From Scolanthus callimorphus (Eukaryota; Cnidaria; Anthozoa; Actiniaria; Edwardsiidae), in the NCBI GenBank assembly GCA_033964015.1, contig CM066924.1, positions 1,860,001-1,924,000 on the forward strand: 64,000 bases of DNA, in the 5' to 3' direction. The first letter of the stretch is position 1. The number at the start of each line of letters is the position of its first letter. Made by a program: the position numbers and the translations under genes. This document shows positions 30,201-42,100 of this stretch, piece by piece. A model generated the notes under the pieces. The model saw only the letters and a list, made by a program, of their open reading frames with translations, ran no database searches and was not told where the DNA came from.

Positions 30201-33200
30201 TACGGCAAGCGTCGTGCCATAGTTTCGTCGTTCGACAGGAGAAGTTCGACGCTTTTGCGATGGGCCTAGGCCAGTTTTAGACGACGAACCTAATTGTGGT
30301 GGCGCTAAATGTCAATGTTCTCAAGGAAGAAAACTGTCGTGCCAAAATCTAACAGACTAGCTTTCTTTTTTACCGTAAGTAAGTAAGGTCTGTTTTAAAT
30401 TTCGAACTTTATTGTGCTGTAATTTCTATATAACGATTTTATGTGGTTAATAATAGCCTGTCTGGCGAACGGACAAGATCTCAGCCCTGATTTAGGAGCG
30501 CTGAAAGGATTCAAAAATTGTACTATAGCTGCGCTGCAGTAGCGCGGCGTTGGCACGGCAGAAAGTCAGTTCCTAATGCAAATGAGCTCGAGACATCGCT
30601 CTGAACTAACTTATCAATGAGAAAATTCTTTTCACCACGTGCCACGTGCCCAACAGCTCATGAACAACCGAAGCATCCAAGATGGCTATCAATGGGCAAA
30701 ATTGTAAATCACATTAAAACTTTTCTAGCAGACTAGCTTTCGCTACGAATGAAATCTAACTGAATGATATATACTATTGCTATGCAAACTTTGGTGCCTT
30801 AACAATATATATATAGTGCGCATGTTTTCTTGTATGAAAGAAACGCTGCTCGAATAAGTCTCTTTCTTTTTCTCTCTTATTTTCCATTTTTCCTATTTTT
30901 CATATTCTCTTACCATTCATAAATCGAAAGTTAGTACCACCCGCAAACATACACAAGCTGACAGAGGCATTCATGGCTAACAACATGTCCAGGTACTTAG
31001 CAACTCTTGCCGTCCTGACTGTTTGATGTTCTTCGCCCCAGTGGTCTATCCACCCGGTATAGAATTCGGAGTTTACTAGCGGTCCATTTGGTTGGTATTT
31101 TCTCAACAAGCTGAAGTTTTCGGATGGATCTTCGCCTGAAACGACAATGTAATGCCTGTTGTACGACTGTTATTTGCACATGATTAAATAAAAACGTGTG
31201 TCCTATGCAAGTGGCAGTGAAAGGACGCTGACAGTGAAGGGCAGCGGCGGACCGGGGGGCAGGGGGTGCTCGAGCACCCCCACTTTTGAACTGGGGGGCT
31301 GAGCACCCCCACTTTTTGAACTGGGGGGCTGAGCACCCACTTTTTGAACTGGGGGGCTGAGCACCCCCACTTTTTGAAGCTAGATATACTTTTTGTATAA
31401 AAGAAACAGCTGAAAAGGAACAGAAACGTGTCCTATTTGTTTGTTTTGTTTCTGCATATCAAGGAAATTTCGCCAAAAGCTGTCGTTGTGCCGACGTTGC
31501 AAAACTTCTTATTAGGAAATCCCCCCTTACCTTATTTGGAAGGTCTGTAAGTACTTTTCCTCATATCTTAGCGAAAAAAGCAGGAACATTACCAAAACTG
31601 CAGATACTCGAGAAACATCCTTCTCTGGTCGCCATTTGTTTTTACCCCCCGCCGAGGGGCCTGAGTCACGTTTTGAACACAACAGGCAACCCGCGCTGTT
31701 TTGGCTTAAAAACGACAGCACTTTCTTGATATGGTTATTTGCAATTGAACTAGCTCGTTCAAACCTGACTACGGGCACTTGTTACCAAAGTATTTTTGGC
31801 GCACCACTCCGTGTCCACTTTTTAGGGTGCTCCGCCGCTCCTGAAGGAAGGTTCAAAGTAAAGGTGGTCGCATGATTATTTAGCAGGTGCATGAATGGGA
31901 GGGCTGGATGGAGCGCTAGTAAACTAAAACGGCTAATGAAATATCCAAATCAATAGTTACTATGAGAGAGAAATACAGCAAGGCAAGAAGTCAAAAAAGG
32001 CGACCAAGAGAACGATGTATCTCTAGCATCATATGTGCGAGCGACGGTTTTCCTGCTTTTTCGCTAATACATGAGAAAAGAGCTTACAGACATTTAATTC
32101 CAAATAAGTGAAGCGGATTTCCTAAAAAGGGAGTTTTCAACGACGGAATTCGACACTATGGTGACATGTTTTTGTTTTGACTGGGGGAGAGCTACTCACA
32201 ACTTAGTCCAGTCCCTGAACTCTCCTTCGCGGCTCCGTTGTTTCTTGTGGTCGCCGAAAGGAGAGTCCAGAAACCTTGGATGCGCATGCGCTAGATCTGA
32301 CCAAGAACTTGGGTTTTTTCGTTAGTGCGCATGATCCAAACACCGCTGTCGAAGATTGTTTGTTGAATTTTAGCGGTTACGGTCACAAGGGCGTCCTATC
32401 TTGATGGACAAAAACTCATATAGCCAACAATCAATTTCCGACAACGGTATTTGGATCATGCGCACTAACGAAAAAACCAAGTTCTTGGTCAGATCTAGCG
32501 CATGCGCATCCAAAGGTTTCTGGACTCTCCTTTCGGCGACCACAGGAAACAACGGAGCCGCGAAGGAGAGTTCAGGGACTGGACTACTCACAACTTCACG
32601 TTGAACCTGCCACGCAAAATAGACATGGTCAGGCTACTAAGCTAGATCCAACATGGAGGTTGCATCGAGTCGCTAAAATTCTCTCGCTCAAAGAGTGTTC
32701 CTGGCAAAGGGGATCGACCGTCACTTGCAAATAAGGTAAATTCCAAATTTGGTTTGGCAGTGAGCGTCTCAAAAACGACAGGTTTGTTCAGGGTATTTTG
32801 CATATGGATTTATTATATAGACACGAGTGCTTTACTGGGAAATACGCCACTCTCGTAGATCTCATACGAAGCTACATCCGGGTCCTCAGTGACTATTTTC
32901 CATATCCTCACTAGTGAGGATATCGGTCAAAACAAAAATGCTTGGAAATCAATTGGAATATTTTTTCTGGTTTGTCTATATATAAAAAGAAAATTACACG
33001 GTGGCTTGGAGATATGAGTTTTATTTTCTCGTGTCAAAACAATATTTTACTCATTCGCTGCGCTCATTCGTAAAATATTGTTTTGCCACTCGAAAATAAA
33101 ACTCATATCTTCGCGCCACCGTGTAATGTCCTCTATGTATTCTTACCACTGGGGAAGTCTAGTGTTGCAAGCAGGCTGGGCAGAGTACCACATTTGAGAA

Positions 33201-36200
33201 AGGACTCGGGGGAGCATCAATCAACACTACATCACTGCCGAGGTGATATCTGAAGACTTTCTCCAGATGAGACATGTAGGCATGATCACATGTGATGTAC
33301 ATACCATACTCGTCCTCAACCTGAGGATAACAAGTTATTTATGGTCCTGAATGACAAGGCACTGTTTCGTTCATGAACGAGCCTCCTCGCAGGTTCTCTT
33401 TGTTTCTTGTGTCGAGCACGCCAGGAATATTGGCTTGCCTTGTGGCTCGTGCGCACACATTTGTATGGTATTCCTGCACATTCTCGTTTCTGTGGGGTTC
33501 CGTGTACTCTTGCCACAGGTAGCTCCCACACGTGTGTAGAGTAGGGCGCTCGTCCGCCCACACACGCTAATAAAGAAACCTTTAGAAAACGAAAACTTCA
33601 CCAGAAACAAGGAGAGCCTGCGGCAGGCTTTTCACAAACCTGACATGACAATGAATTACTAATTAGCATATCAAGAAAGTGCTGTCGTTTTTATGCCAAA
33701 TCCGCGCGGGTTGCCTGTGGTGTTCAAAACGTGACTCAGGCCCCTCAGCGGGGGTTAAAAACAAAATGGCGACCAAGAGAAGGATGTTTCTCGAGTATCT
33801 GCAAGTTTTGGTCAATTTTCCTGCCTTTTTCGCTAAGATATGAGGAAAAGTACTTACAGACCTTCCAAATAAGGTAGGGGGATTTCCTAATAAGGAAGTT
33901 TTGCAACGTCGGCAAAACGACAGCTTTTGGCGAAATTTTCTTGATATGCAAATTATTAACCATCACGAATCCATGATAACACAACAAACTGCAAAAACAG
34001 AATCAGGAACAGCGCGCGCTCAACCAAACGAATTAACTCGCGCGCAGCCAAACGGTCTTTTCATTGGTTGTTTTAGCGTGCGCGCTGATGATGGCGCGTT
34101 CTGTGATACTTCTATGTACCCATGGCTGAGAGCCAATCAGAATTCGAGAAACGCGCGCATTGTGGTATAATGGAATAAATGTTTCCCATTTTTAAAACAC
34201 CAATCAATTATCAATCAATGTAATTTATTCTAAAAAACAAAAAACAGATTACATAGAATCATGCCCCGCAAATAGCAAAGCTAGTCAAAGTAGGGTATAT
34301 TGGAAAATGTTTGTCCGCAAATCGTAAAAATATATCCGTGTATTACATAATAAAACAATAAATGATATGTTTATACCTGCACCATAATGATAGGCCCTCC
34401 ATTATTGTAGAGTAGGGGTTCATCTTGGGTAACAACACACTCATCCACTCATCCACTGTCCACAGCTCCAAGATACACTGCAGCATAATCATCATAATCA
34501 TTCACATCATGATACCTACCAGGGGCGGATCCAAGAATTTCAGAAAGGGGGGCCGGATAGTGAAAACATGGGACGAAAATTTCAAATTTCCTCCAGCAAG
34601 TACAGTAAATGTATGGGAAATCTCCCGAGAAAGGAGGGGGGGGGGGGGGGGGGGGGCTAAATGGTCAAATGTGTGCATGGTTCAAGCTATGATGATACAA
34701 GCCAAAGCATTGGTGGAACCGTGGATTTGAAACGGAAATTTTGCATCTTGTCTGCATCACTTGCATAACTAAGAAGTTTGAAAGGAAACAATGCAAGTTG
34801 TCCTAGACTTGAAATTGCACCCTAACCTCTTGTAATGTAATGTAATGTAACTTTATTTAGACACTTTATATAGTTCACATGTCTTAAAATTAAACTGACC
34901 GAAAATCAATACTGGTACTAGAAAGAGCATCCTCACATTAGTAATCCTTTAAATTTTCGTTATGCCAAATGCCATGTCGGTTGAGAAAGCAGAGTCTGAA
35001 AATCGAAAATTTTACAGAGATTTGTATGACTGGGGGTATGACGCATACCCCCAGTCATACAAACGTCTGTAAATTTTCAAATTTTCAACGTTCGTTTTCT
35101 CGGAAGATATTGGATATAATGCAGCGAAATTTTGTAGTTTTACTAAAGTGATGATGTGTATTCTAATGCTGTGTTCCTTTTTGACAAAAATCGATTTGAA
35201 TTTTCGGCGGCCATTTTGGAAAAAGGTCTATTATTATGAGAAAACTCCCTACAGCCCGATTTAAAAGAATTTTTAAAAGGATTCTGATTGCCGAATACGA
35301 AGAGATAAAGGGAATCCGTTCCAAAGACTAGCCCCGCAGTCAGTAAGATAAATGTGTCGTTTCTGTCAATGCCAACCCGTGATCACCCTAACATTTTATG
35401 TGTCCAAGTGTTCCATAGTTTACCCGCACATTGGGCACAATGTTGCGCGACTTAGCTTTACATAAGATGTTTCTCAATCATGAAAATGACCCCACCTGGA
35501 TCCTTAGATGATCTCAAAATAATGGATGAGTTTTTTAGCAGCCATGGCAATCCACCCTGCAGGAAGAAATGGCAAAACATTACATGGTTCTGTGCTTTCT
35601 CGCTTCGTTCAATCGCACAGAAAACGTTTATATTGTATATTATGAGGACACAGAGTGTAGTATAGGAGAAACGCATACCAGTTACGTCAAGTAATATAAT
35701 AACACATTTTACTTGTAAGAAAAATAAAAAGTAAAAAACAAGGACGACTCACCAGATCCCATTCAGCACAAATAAATGGCCCTGCAATTTATAACAAGTT
35801 ATAATATCAATGTCAACATCACTAAAACAAATGTGTGATTCCAGAATTTATCTATACCCCTCCCACGGAATGGGATTGAGATATGACGCCCCTACCCCCT
35901 GGAATTTCCAGTCAAAAATATATGGGAAATATTTTAAAGGCAATTGACCTCAACCCACCCCGCTAGCTGGATGGAGTTTTGCAAATCCCTTTCAGTGGAG
36001 GATTTTTTTCTGGAAACAAAATAAGTTGTGCAATCCTAAGATTTCAAAGAAGATATAATAGTGGAATATTCGAAACTTATGTCGTGCAATTTTGCTGCCA
36101 CGCGGTGAGCACGTGAATGGTGATGCGCACTCCGCGCGCTCGTTCGATTTTGAAATCACGCGGTATGGTTTCTGACCATGCAAATTGCACTGATCCGCTG

Positions 36201-37092
36201 TGATCCGATGACATCACCGCGTGATAGTGATTGTACTTCGCTTGGCTTACAAAAAAACAAGTCTCGTGTTCGGTACCGCTAGTGATTATTTGGCTTGGCT
36301 TGCAAGAAACCAGTCACGTGCTCACCGCGTGATAGTGATTGTACTTGGCTTGGCTTAAAAAAAAAGAACGTGTTGAACGAGTAATAGTCGTTTTATTTGG
36401 CTTTTGATTGGTCATCACCGCGTGATAATGATTGTACTTCGCTTTAAAAAAAAACAAGTCTCGTGCTCGGTACCGCTAGTGATTATTTGGCTTGGCTTGC
36501 AAAGAAGCCAGCCACGTGCTCACCGCGTGATAGTGATTGTACTTGGCTTGGCTTAAAAAAAAAGAACGTGTTCAACGAGTAATAGTCGTTTTATTTGGCT
36601 TTTGATTGGTCTGACGAAGAAACCATTCAGCAGCAGCTTGTAACTTTCTCATTTATGATTGGTTAGGTGTATTTGTTCTCCCTGTGGTGGTGATTTCAAT
36701 TTTGCCCTAAACGACCTAAACAAACCAAGCACTGCTATGCTTGTTACCTCAGCATCAGCATCGCTGAATATTTTGTACTGAGAAGAACAATTAAACATTG
36801 AATGGGCATATGTTGAACTGGACTTCTGGACCAAGCCTTGTTTATTTTATATACTCACGTTTGAATGGCATTGAGACCTGCAAACTTCATCTTCAGAAGC
36901 CGCTGGATCTTTCCAATAGAAGCGAGGAACACGAAAAGAGTGAATATCGCCAGCAATGTAGCGAAATGGTTTACCGTCCTTTAGAAACACATTGTTCTTG
37001 TAGTCTACAGTGAAAGATCTGGTCTTGCAAGTGGGAGTATGAAGGAAAATCAGCAAAATGATTATCAACATATCGAATGGCAGTGCCGCCAT
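27266..37092 (-). CDS. GLB1: beta-galactosidase (GH35, lysosomal GLB1-like), about 10-11 exons
   Basis: Exons in transcript order: 37092-36859, 35781-35753, 35556-35496, 34477-34377, 33320-33147, 31135-30914, 30146-29944, 29533-29334, 28819-28459, 27525-27266. GH35 enzymes remove terminal beta-galactose in the lysosome. Exon 1 encodes a hydrophobic signal-like start ([20 protein letters not shown]) then [19 protein letters not shown]. Later: [48 protein letters not shown] (acid/base Glu; Asp where family members have Asn), [15 protein letters not shown] (nucleophile Glu), [52 protein letters not shown]. Exons at 31135 and 30146 are clean. Others carry frame breaks: 36903, an 8-bp duplication at about 34437-34455 plus lost bases, a C run at 33208-33212, and several in 29533-27266. 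The part encoding YVPWNFHEP through LLVILRP was not found; 36777-36748 ([10 protein letters not shown]) may be a piece of it. Stop TAG at 27268-27266. Confidence 0.87.
27575..27830 (+). repeat. 10-bp minisatellite (TTATCTCGCC)n, second array
   Basis: Same unit and orientation as 1438-2116. A longer segment with TCTCGCAGCTCCTAATTGGC brackets the array on both sides (about 27585 and 27770), so a composite unit may have been duplicated. Last intron of the galactosidase gene. Confidence 0.9.
28120..28335. repeat. dispersed repeat, family 9 (CACCGCGTGATAGTG)
   Basis: Three loose repeats of TCACGTG ... ACCGCGTGATAGCG ... TTACTTGGCTTG. The same words form the tandem duplication at 36209-36611. Confidence 0.7.
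31268..31376. repeat. ~37-bp tandem repeat, about 3-4 copies
   Basis: Unit GAGCACCCCCACTTTTTGAA plus CTGGGGGGCT. It begins next to GCAGCGGCGGACCGGGGGGC, which resembles a transposon end. Galactosidase intron. Confidence 0.8.
31462..31735 (-). mobile_element. family 7 element, copy 2 (inverted)
   Basis: Reverse complement of 33670-33956: AAAGCTGTCGTT, ACGTTGCAAAACTTC, AAGGTCTGTAAGTACTTTTC, GAGAAACATCCTTCTC, GGGCCTGAGTCACGTTTTGA in inverted order. A diverged third relative is at about 31985-32165. Confidence 0.8.
32205..32585. mobile_element. 381-bp foldback element with ~170-bp arms and 11-bp target duplication
   Basis: Starts AGTCCAGTCCCTGAACTCTC and ends with its reverse complement; the arms match through CGGCTCCGTTGTTTC, GGAGAGTCCAGAAACCTT, GCGCATGCGCTAGATCTGAC and TTTTTTCGTTAGTGCGCATG. 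ACTCACAACTT at 32194-32204 and 32586-32596 is the direct flanking repeat. Mutator-like by structure (inference). Galactosidase intron. Confidence 0.85.
32830..33136. mobile_element. family 6 element (ACACGGTGGC), copy 2
   Basis: Ordered blocks as in 13355-13655, including CATACGAAGCTACATCCGGG, CTCACTAGTGAGGATATCGG and the ATATGAGTTTTATTTTCTCG hairpin arms. It ends ~10 bases before the 3' edge of the galactosidase exon 33320-33147. Confidence 0.85.
33670..33956 (+). mobile_element. family 7 element, copy 3
   Basis: GTGCTGTCGTTTTT, CCGCGCGGGTTGCCTGTGGT, AACGTGACTCAGGCCCCT, CTTACAGACCTTCCAAATAA, CAAAACGACAGCTTTTGGCG. Facing copy at 31462-31735. Confidence 0.8.
34518..34660. mobile_element. single hAT-like end followed by a G-rich tract
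   Basis: CAGGGGCGGATCCAAG resembles the terminus of hAT-type elements. A G run of about 20 bases follows at 34637-34657. No matching inverted end was found, so this is probably a fragment. Confidence 0.4.
35005..35077. repeat. strong ~34-bp hairpin
   Basis: TTTGTATGACTGGGGGTATG, the spacer ACG, then CATACCCCCAGTCATACAAA; the arms extend outward through ACAGA and AAAATTT. Galactosidase intron. Confidence 0.8.
36209..36611. repeat. ~200-bp unit in two direct copies (family 9)
   Basis: 36209-36411 and 36412-36611 are almost identical, each with CATCACCGCGTGATA, GTACCGCTAGTGATTATTTG, CTCACCGCGTGATAGTGATT and TTTGGCTTTTGATTGGT. The close match implies a recent duplication. First-intron region of the galactosidase gene. 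Confidence 0.85.
36748..36777 (-). pseudogene. possible degenerate galactosidase exon
   Basis: Minus strand reads [10 protein letters not shown], similar to the family segment after YVPWNFHEP, bounded by CAG and GTAAC. The expected preceding residues are not readable in frame. Very short, so chance similarity is possible. Confidence 0.3.
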
Positions 37093-39124
37093 GTTTCATA
37101 GAACGTGTGATTGACTCGGCTACTACTTCAGGTGCACAGCGGGGCTTAGATGTATGAACATGAATACATTACTGCAGTTGCTCAAGTACCGTATAAAGCC
37201 TTCCAGCAACATGAGCACTCTGCTCATTCGCGAGAGAAGAATACCGCTCAAAAACACTGACATGACAAAGAAGATAAATTAAGAACACTAGTACAGCAGT
37301 CTCGTTGGCAAGGAGAGTATTGTAATTATTGTGACATAATAGATATTCCTCTTTTATTACTTCCTTTGCAGTTTCTATATACCGTTTTGAAGGCACAAAC
37401 GCACAAAGTCGTCGCAGTGAATAGCGAAATGCTATGGAAGATCTTGAGGCACTTTGGCGGGCATCCCACCCAACACACCCAAGTCAGTGAGGATAAACAG
37501 GTTCTGTTATTAGTGGTTTCCAGGCCAAGGTGCTGCTCTTTTAGGGGTGGTCTCTTTTAGGGGTGATCTTATCTTCAATAAAATTAGGGAGATTGGTATC
37601 TTTTAGGGCCGAAATATGACGATAAATTAGAAACAAACATGGAAATTTCTTGATGAAATATCTTTTACCAGTTACCTGTCTCCTTCGCGCCTACTTTGCA
37701 CATAAGGCCTAATCTTTTAGGGTATCTTTTAGGGTAAGAAATTATTTGAGCCACGCCATGGCCCGCCATGTTTGGTATCTTTTAGGGGTGAAACTAAAAA
37801 TTTCCGACGATCATCCCGGGGGGTGCTGCACGAGGGCAAAATGACCAAGCCGTTTGAAATGAATGAGAGTGGAGTACGACAAGGATACTTTCTATTAGCA
37901 CCCTTCTCATTCCGTGGTAGCACATTAGACTGGGCCACTATAGGCAAGCGTATGGTGAAAATATATAAGACTGGAATACAGTTAATCACTCGAAGATCTG
38001 AAGTTTGCAGACGACCCACTGACCTAGTCTTTAGTCACTCACGCCACCTGCCCTAGATTAGCTTCGCTATTTGCAGGTGGTGTGCACTAAAAAATGTAAT
38101 CCTGAAAACTTAAATAAATAAACCGGCGAAAATTGAAACTAGCAGATAGATAGACTCCTATATTTAAAAAAATTAGAATTGAATACTCAGGGTTGTCCAT
38201 TCAGGTAGCCACAAGGGCCATCCTGCTATCAATAGGAGCCCTGGTAGGTATAAACTAACAAATACATGGCATATAAATATCTGCAAGTAACACGTCTAAG
38301 CTAAAATAGTCATAGAAGCACATGTCAGGGGCGTAGCTACAGGCATTTCAAAATTTGTTGACTTTATATGGTAACCAAAAATTTACCCCCATGTAAAAAG
38401 TAACTTTATGTGGACTCAATTCAATGCAACCGCCTTCTTTTAGCGATGGGCAGTCCTGTCCATGGTTGCCGAACTGCACGGGTAATAAACTGTGCGCTAG
38501 CGTTCCGTCTTGGCCAGACTGGTGCCGATGTGTGTATGCTAGTGTTTTACACTTTATACTTAAAAAAAAAATCAATAAAAATTTGTTAAGTCCGGGCTTA
38601 ACGGAAGGCAGCTACGCGCTTGCATTTGCGAGAAAAGTGCGAGTCGCACCACAGGAGGATGCCGCCAAGTTTGATTGAAAAAGAACGAGTCGAACACCAA
38701 AGAGATGAGGATTGCTTCCCCCAAGCAACGCAGGCGGAAAGATGTCATGTGCAAGGGCCAAGCACTAGAACGAGTTACAACTTTCACATAAGTAGTATCA
38801 GAAGCAGCCAAGGCATGTGTTGTCAGAAAAATATGTTCTTAGAACCGCCGCGGTAGTGTTAACGATACTATGCTCGAATTTTTCCAACAAAAAACTCCCA
38901 AAGCACAGTCCTAATATCGCGGTGCGGGTTGAGAGAATCGCGGGTGAGCACTAAAATTTATTGTTTTTACAAATACCAGTCCTAACGCCCTTGTTGAACC
39001 TGAGCCAGTTCCAATGTCAGCGGTATTGCTGTAAAGAGCAGCGGCCATGTTGGCGTCTTTTCTTTCACGAAGAAGAGAAAGAGAAAGTTGACGGAGTGAA
39101 GAGTTTTATTCAGTTATTTGAGCG
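37093..39124. other. intergenic between divergent galactosidase and Pygopus-like genes
   Basis: No exon was recognised. Six copies of TCTTTTAGGG are scattered at 37535-37790. 38334-38346 has the hAT-like word GGGGCGTAGCTAC. This interval must contain the promoters of both genes, but no specific promoter element could be assigned. Confidence 0.5.
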
Positions 39125-42100
39125 ATGCCAAGGGAAAGAAAGATTCCAGCAAGATTACGAGGTAAATATATGTTCTTGGTGCTATCTAGCGTTTGTTTTT
39201 GGTCGACCTTTGTTATGAGAATTGTTGTATTTTGTCGTGACAAGAGTGACATTTAACAAAATCAACAATAACCTGTTACTGTAATCTGGCTTCTTGTCAA
39301 ATTTATCACGCTAAGTAACTAGCTAATTGGTGTAAAATTGAGTGTGAGAGTTGATTATTTTATTCTTAATCGTGATAAGTTTGACAATTATTTGTCGTAT
39401 CCAATGTGGGTATGAGAGGTGGTTTGTTTTATCGAGTTTAACGGTAGCGTTTACCTTTTCAAACTGTAATGCGTTATTACAGAAGCGTACCTATTGAAGT
39501 TCACCCTCAAATTTCGAGTAAATTATTGTATTTAAAATTGATAACATGGAGGTCATACGGTTTGCAATCTTCCTCGGTTCATTAAAATATAGTCTCGCAA
39601 ACTGTGGGTTATGCCTGGTGCACACTAACGACATAAGCGCGCGCTCTCTTATGCTCTTATATGTACAAGTGTGAACATCCGACATAACAACATAACATCG
39701 ACATAAAGCCAGGTGCACACTCGCGACATAAGGACGTTATGTTGCAACGAAAAAAACATGGGAAAATAATTGAAATAATCAATAATTTCCATGGAACATC
39801 ATTAGATTACTTCATCAAAGCAATCTTAGGTTATTTTTTGTAGGCTTTAACTTTTTGAAACCACTAAATTTTGATCTCATGATATTTTCTTTATGTCGAT
39901 ATGTCACAAGCATGCACCAGGCTTAACGACATAGACATAACGACATAAGAGAAAAAACATGTTTATGTGGTTATGACATTATGTCGCTAGTGTGCACCAG
40001 GCATTAGAGGGAAAAGCAAATCATTTGATCTACTGACAGAAAACTGAAAATGTTGTTGGTAAAGTCTTATTGTTGTTGATGTTTGCAGAAAGTAGAGCAA
40101 TTTAATTTTCATAAAGCTTGTAAAGAGGGGCTACAACTAGATTTAATTTCTTGATTTTTTGACATTTTTTATTCATTAAGAACATTTGAAAGCCATGCAT
40201 GTTTGTCAGGGGAAATCACTAAACCTATGTATAATTACTCAAGTGATTATAAGAATTTCTGCGCATAGATTGGTAAGAGGTTTGATTTTTCTTGCAATAA
40301 TGGTGATTATAACATTGAAAGGATTGGGAGTACACATGTGAGTTTTGTTGTGATCGTGAAAAAATCCAACAAATCATGTATTTTTTTGTCTAAAAACCTT
40401 ACGAATCACTAATGCAAGTTATACTAAAACAATTAGTCATCTCACGCTCCATCATTATCTGCAAAAAGTCACCTTGACCTCATCTCGGTGACTATTCGTG
40501 AATAATCACAGTGCCTGAGAACGCACCAATTACTGCCAAAAAACTGTGATCTGTGTGGCCCAATATTTAACAATTAGACCTCGAGGCCGAATGTGCTATG
40601 ATGAATAGACCATGAGGCCGAAGGCCGAATGGTCTATTGATATCATAGCACATGAGGACGGGAGGTCTAATTGTTTTAGTATAAACCAACTAGTTGGTCA
40701 GTTTTGGCAATGAATTCCATGATTTTATGTTGAAAAATCAAGTTGTCTTGCAAAGAAAGGTGGTGGTTTTGCCAGGCACGGTCTATCCATAATAGACCAT
40801 AGTAGCTCAGCCAATCAGAATGGAGGATTTGTAATAGACCATTAGTTGGTTTACTAAACCATGTTATGAGCCTGATGCTGGCAGTATTCTCTTCTCGTTA
40901 CATTGGTGATGGCATTTTGGACGCATTCTTTTATTAATAGAAAATTCAGCATTTTGCATAATTGCATTTATGCAGAAATTCCCCAGCTATAAGAGCGCAT
41001 GCTCTTCCTTCAGAAATGGCCAAGCTGTGTACCACAACTACCAGAAGGCATACCACTAGTCTAGATTATTATATACTTATTAAACAACTGTGACACCATT
41101 TTATTAGATAAGGTCAAAATTGAGTGCAGATATATAGAGGATATTACACGGTGGCGCGAAGATATGAGTTTTATTTTCGAGTGTCAAGAATAATATTTTA
41201 CGAATGAGCGCAGCGAATGAGTAAAATATTGTTTTTGACACAAGAAAATAAAACTCATATCTTCAAGCCACCGTGTAATTTTCTTTTTATTATATAGACA
41301 AACCAGAAAAAAATATTCCAAATTGATTTCCAAGCACTTTTGTTTTGACCGATATCCTCACTAGTGAGGATGTGGAAAATATGTCACTGAGGACCCGGAC
41401 GTAGCTTCGTATGAGATCTACGAGTTGCGTATTTCCAGTAAAACACTTGTGTCTATATAATAAGGAGCCCTATACATGGCAAAAGCCATATTACATGGTT
41501 GAAAGTGGGAGCATATTACTCTGTAGAAATGAACTTTGTGTGTGCAGTCGTGTGCTAGTCAAATCACATATGTTTTCTAGTGAATCTTGAAAAGGAAAGA
41601 AATTATTTTTGTTCATCGTATAATAAATAACCCATTAGATGTTTTTTCATGCAATACTGGCAGACATTTTACTCGTGGCTTGCATTTTTTCTCACCCCTT
41701 TTGGGCTCGGAAAAATACATCCAAATATTTATCTGCCTGTATTACATGAAAAAACATCTAATAAGATATAATTTATATAATCTATGGCATGGTATAAATT
41801 AATGTAAAATACAAGAGCATGAATCAAATGGCCCATAACAAAATTTAATTTCTGTTTAGATTCTGCTACAAATGAAGACATAGAAGCAGCTGAGGGGGAA
41901 AGTAGTGGCTCAGCACCAGAGAGTCCTCACCCAAAATTTTCCAGAAAAGAATCTACTTCCAGTTCATCAGATCTTGCGAGCCCAGCAGATAGGATGGCAG
42001 CAAATGTAATGATGGGAACCATGCAACCAATCACAACAACAGTAGGGCAATATCCATTAAATCATGCTGCAGGACAAATTATTGCAGAGGTGCATTACAT

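Noticed and set aside
30900..31109. Stand-alone short galactosidase ORF
   Set aside because: It is one internal exon (31135-30914) of the larger minus-strand gene.
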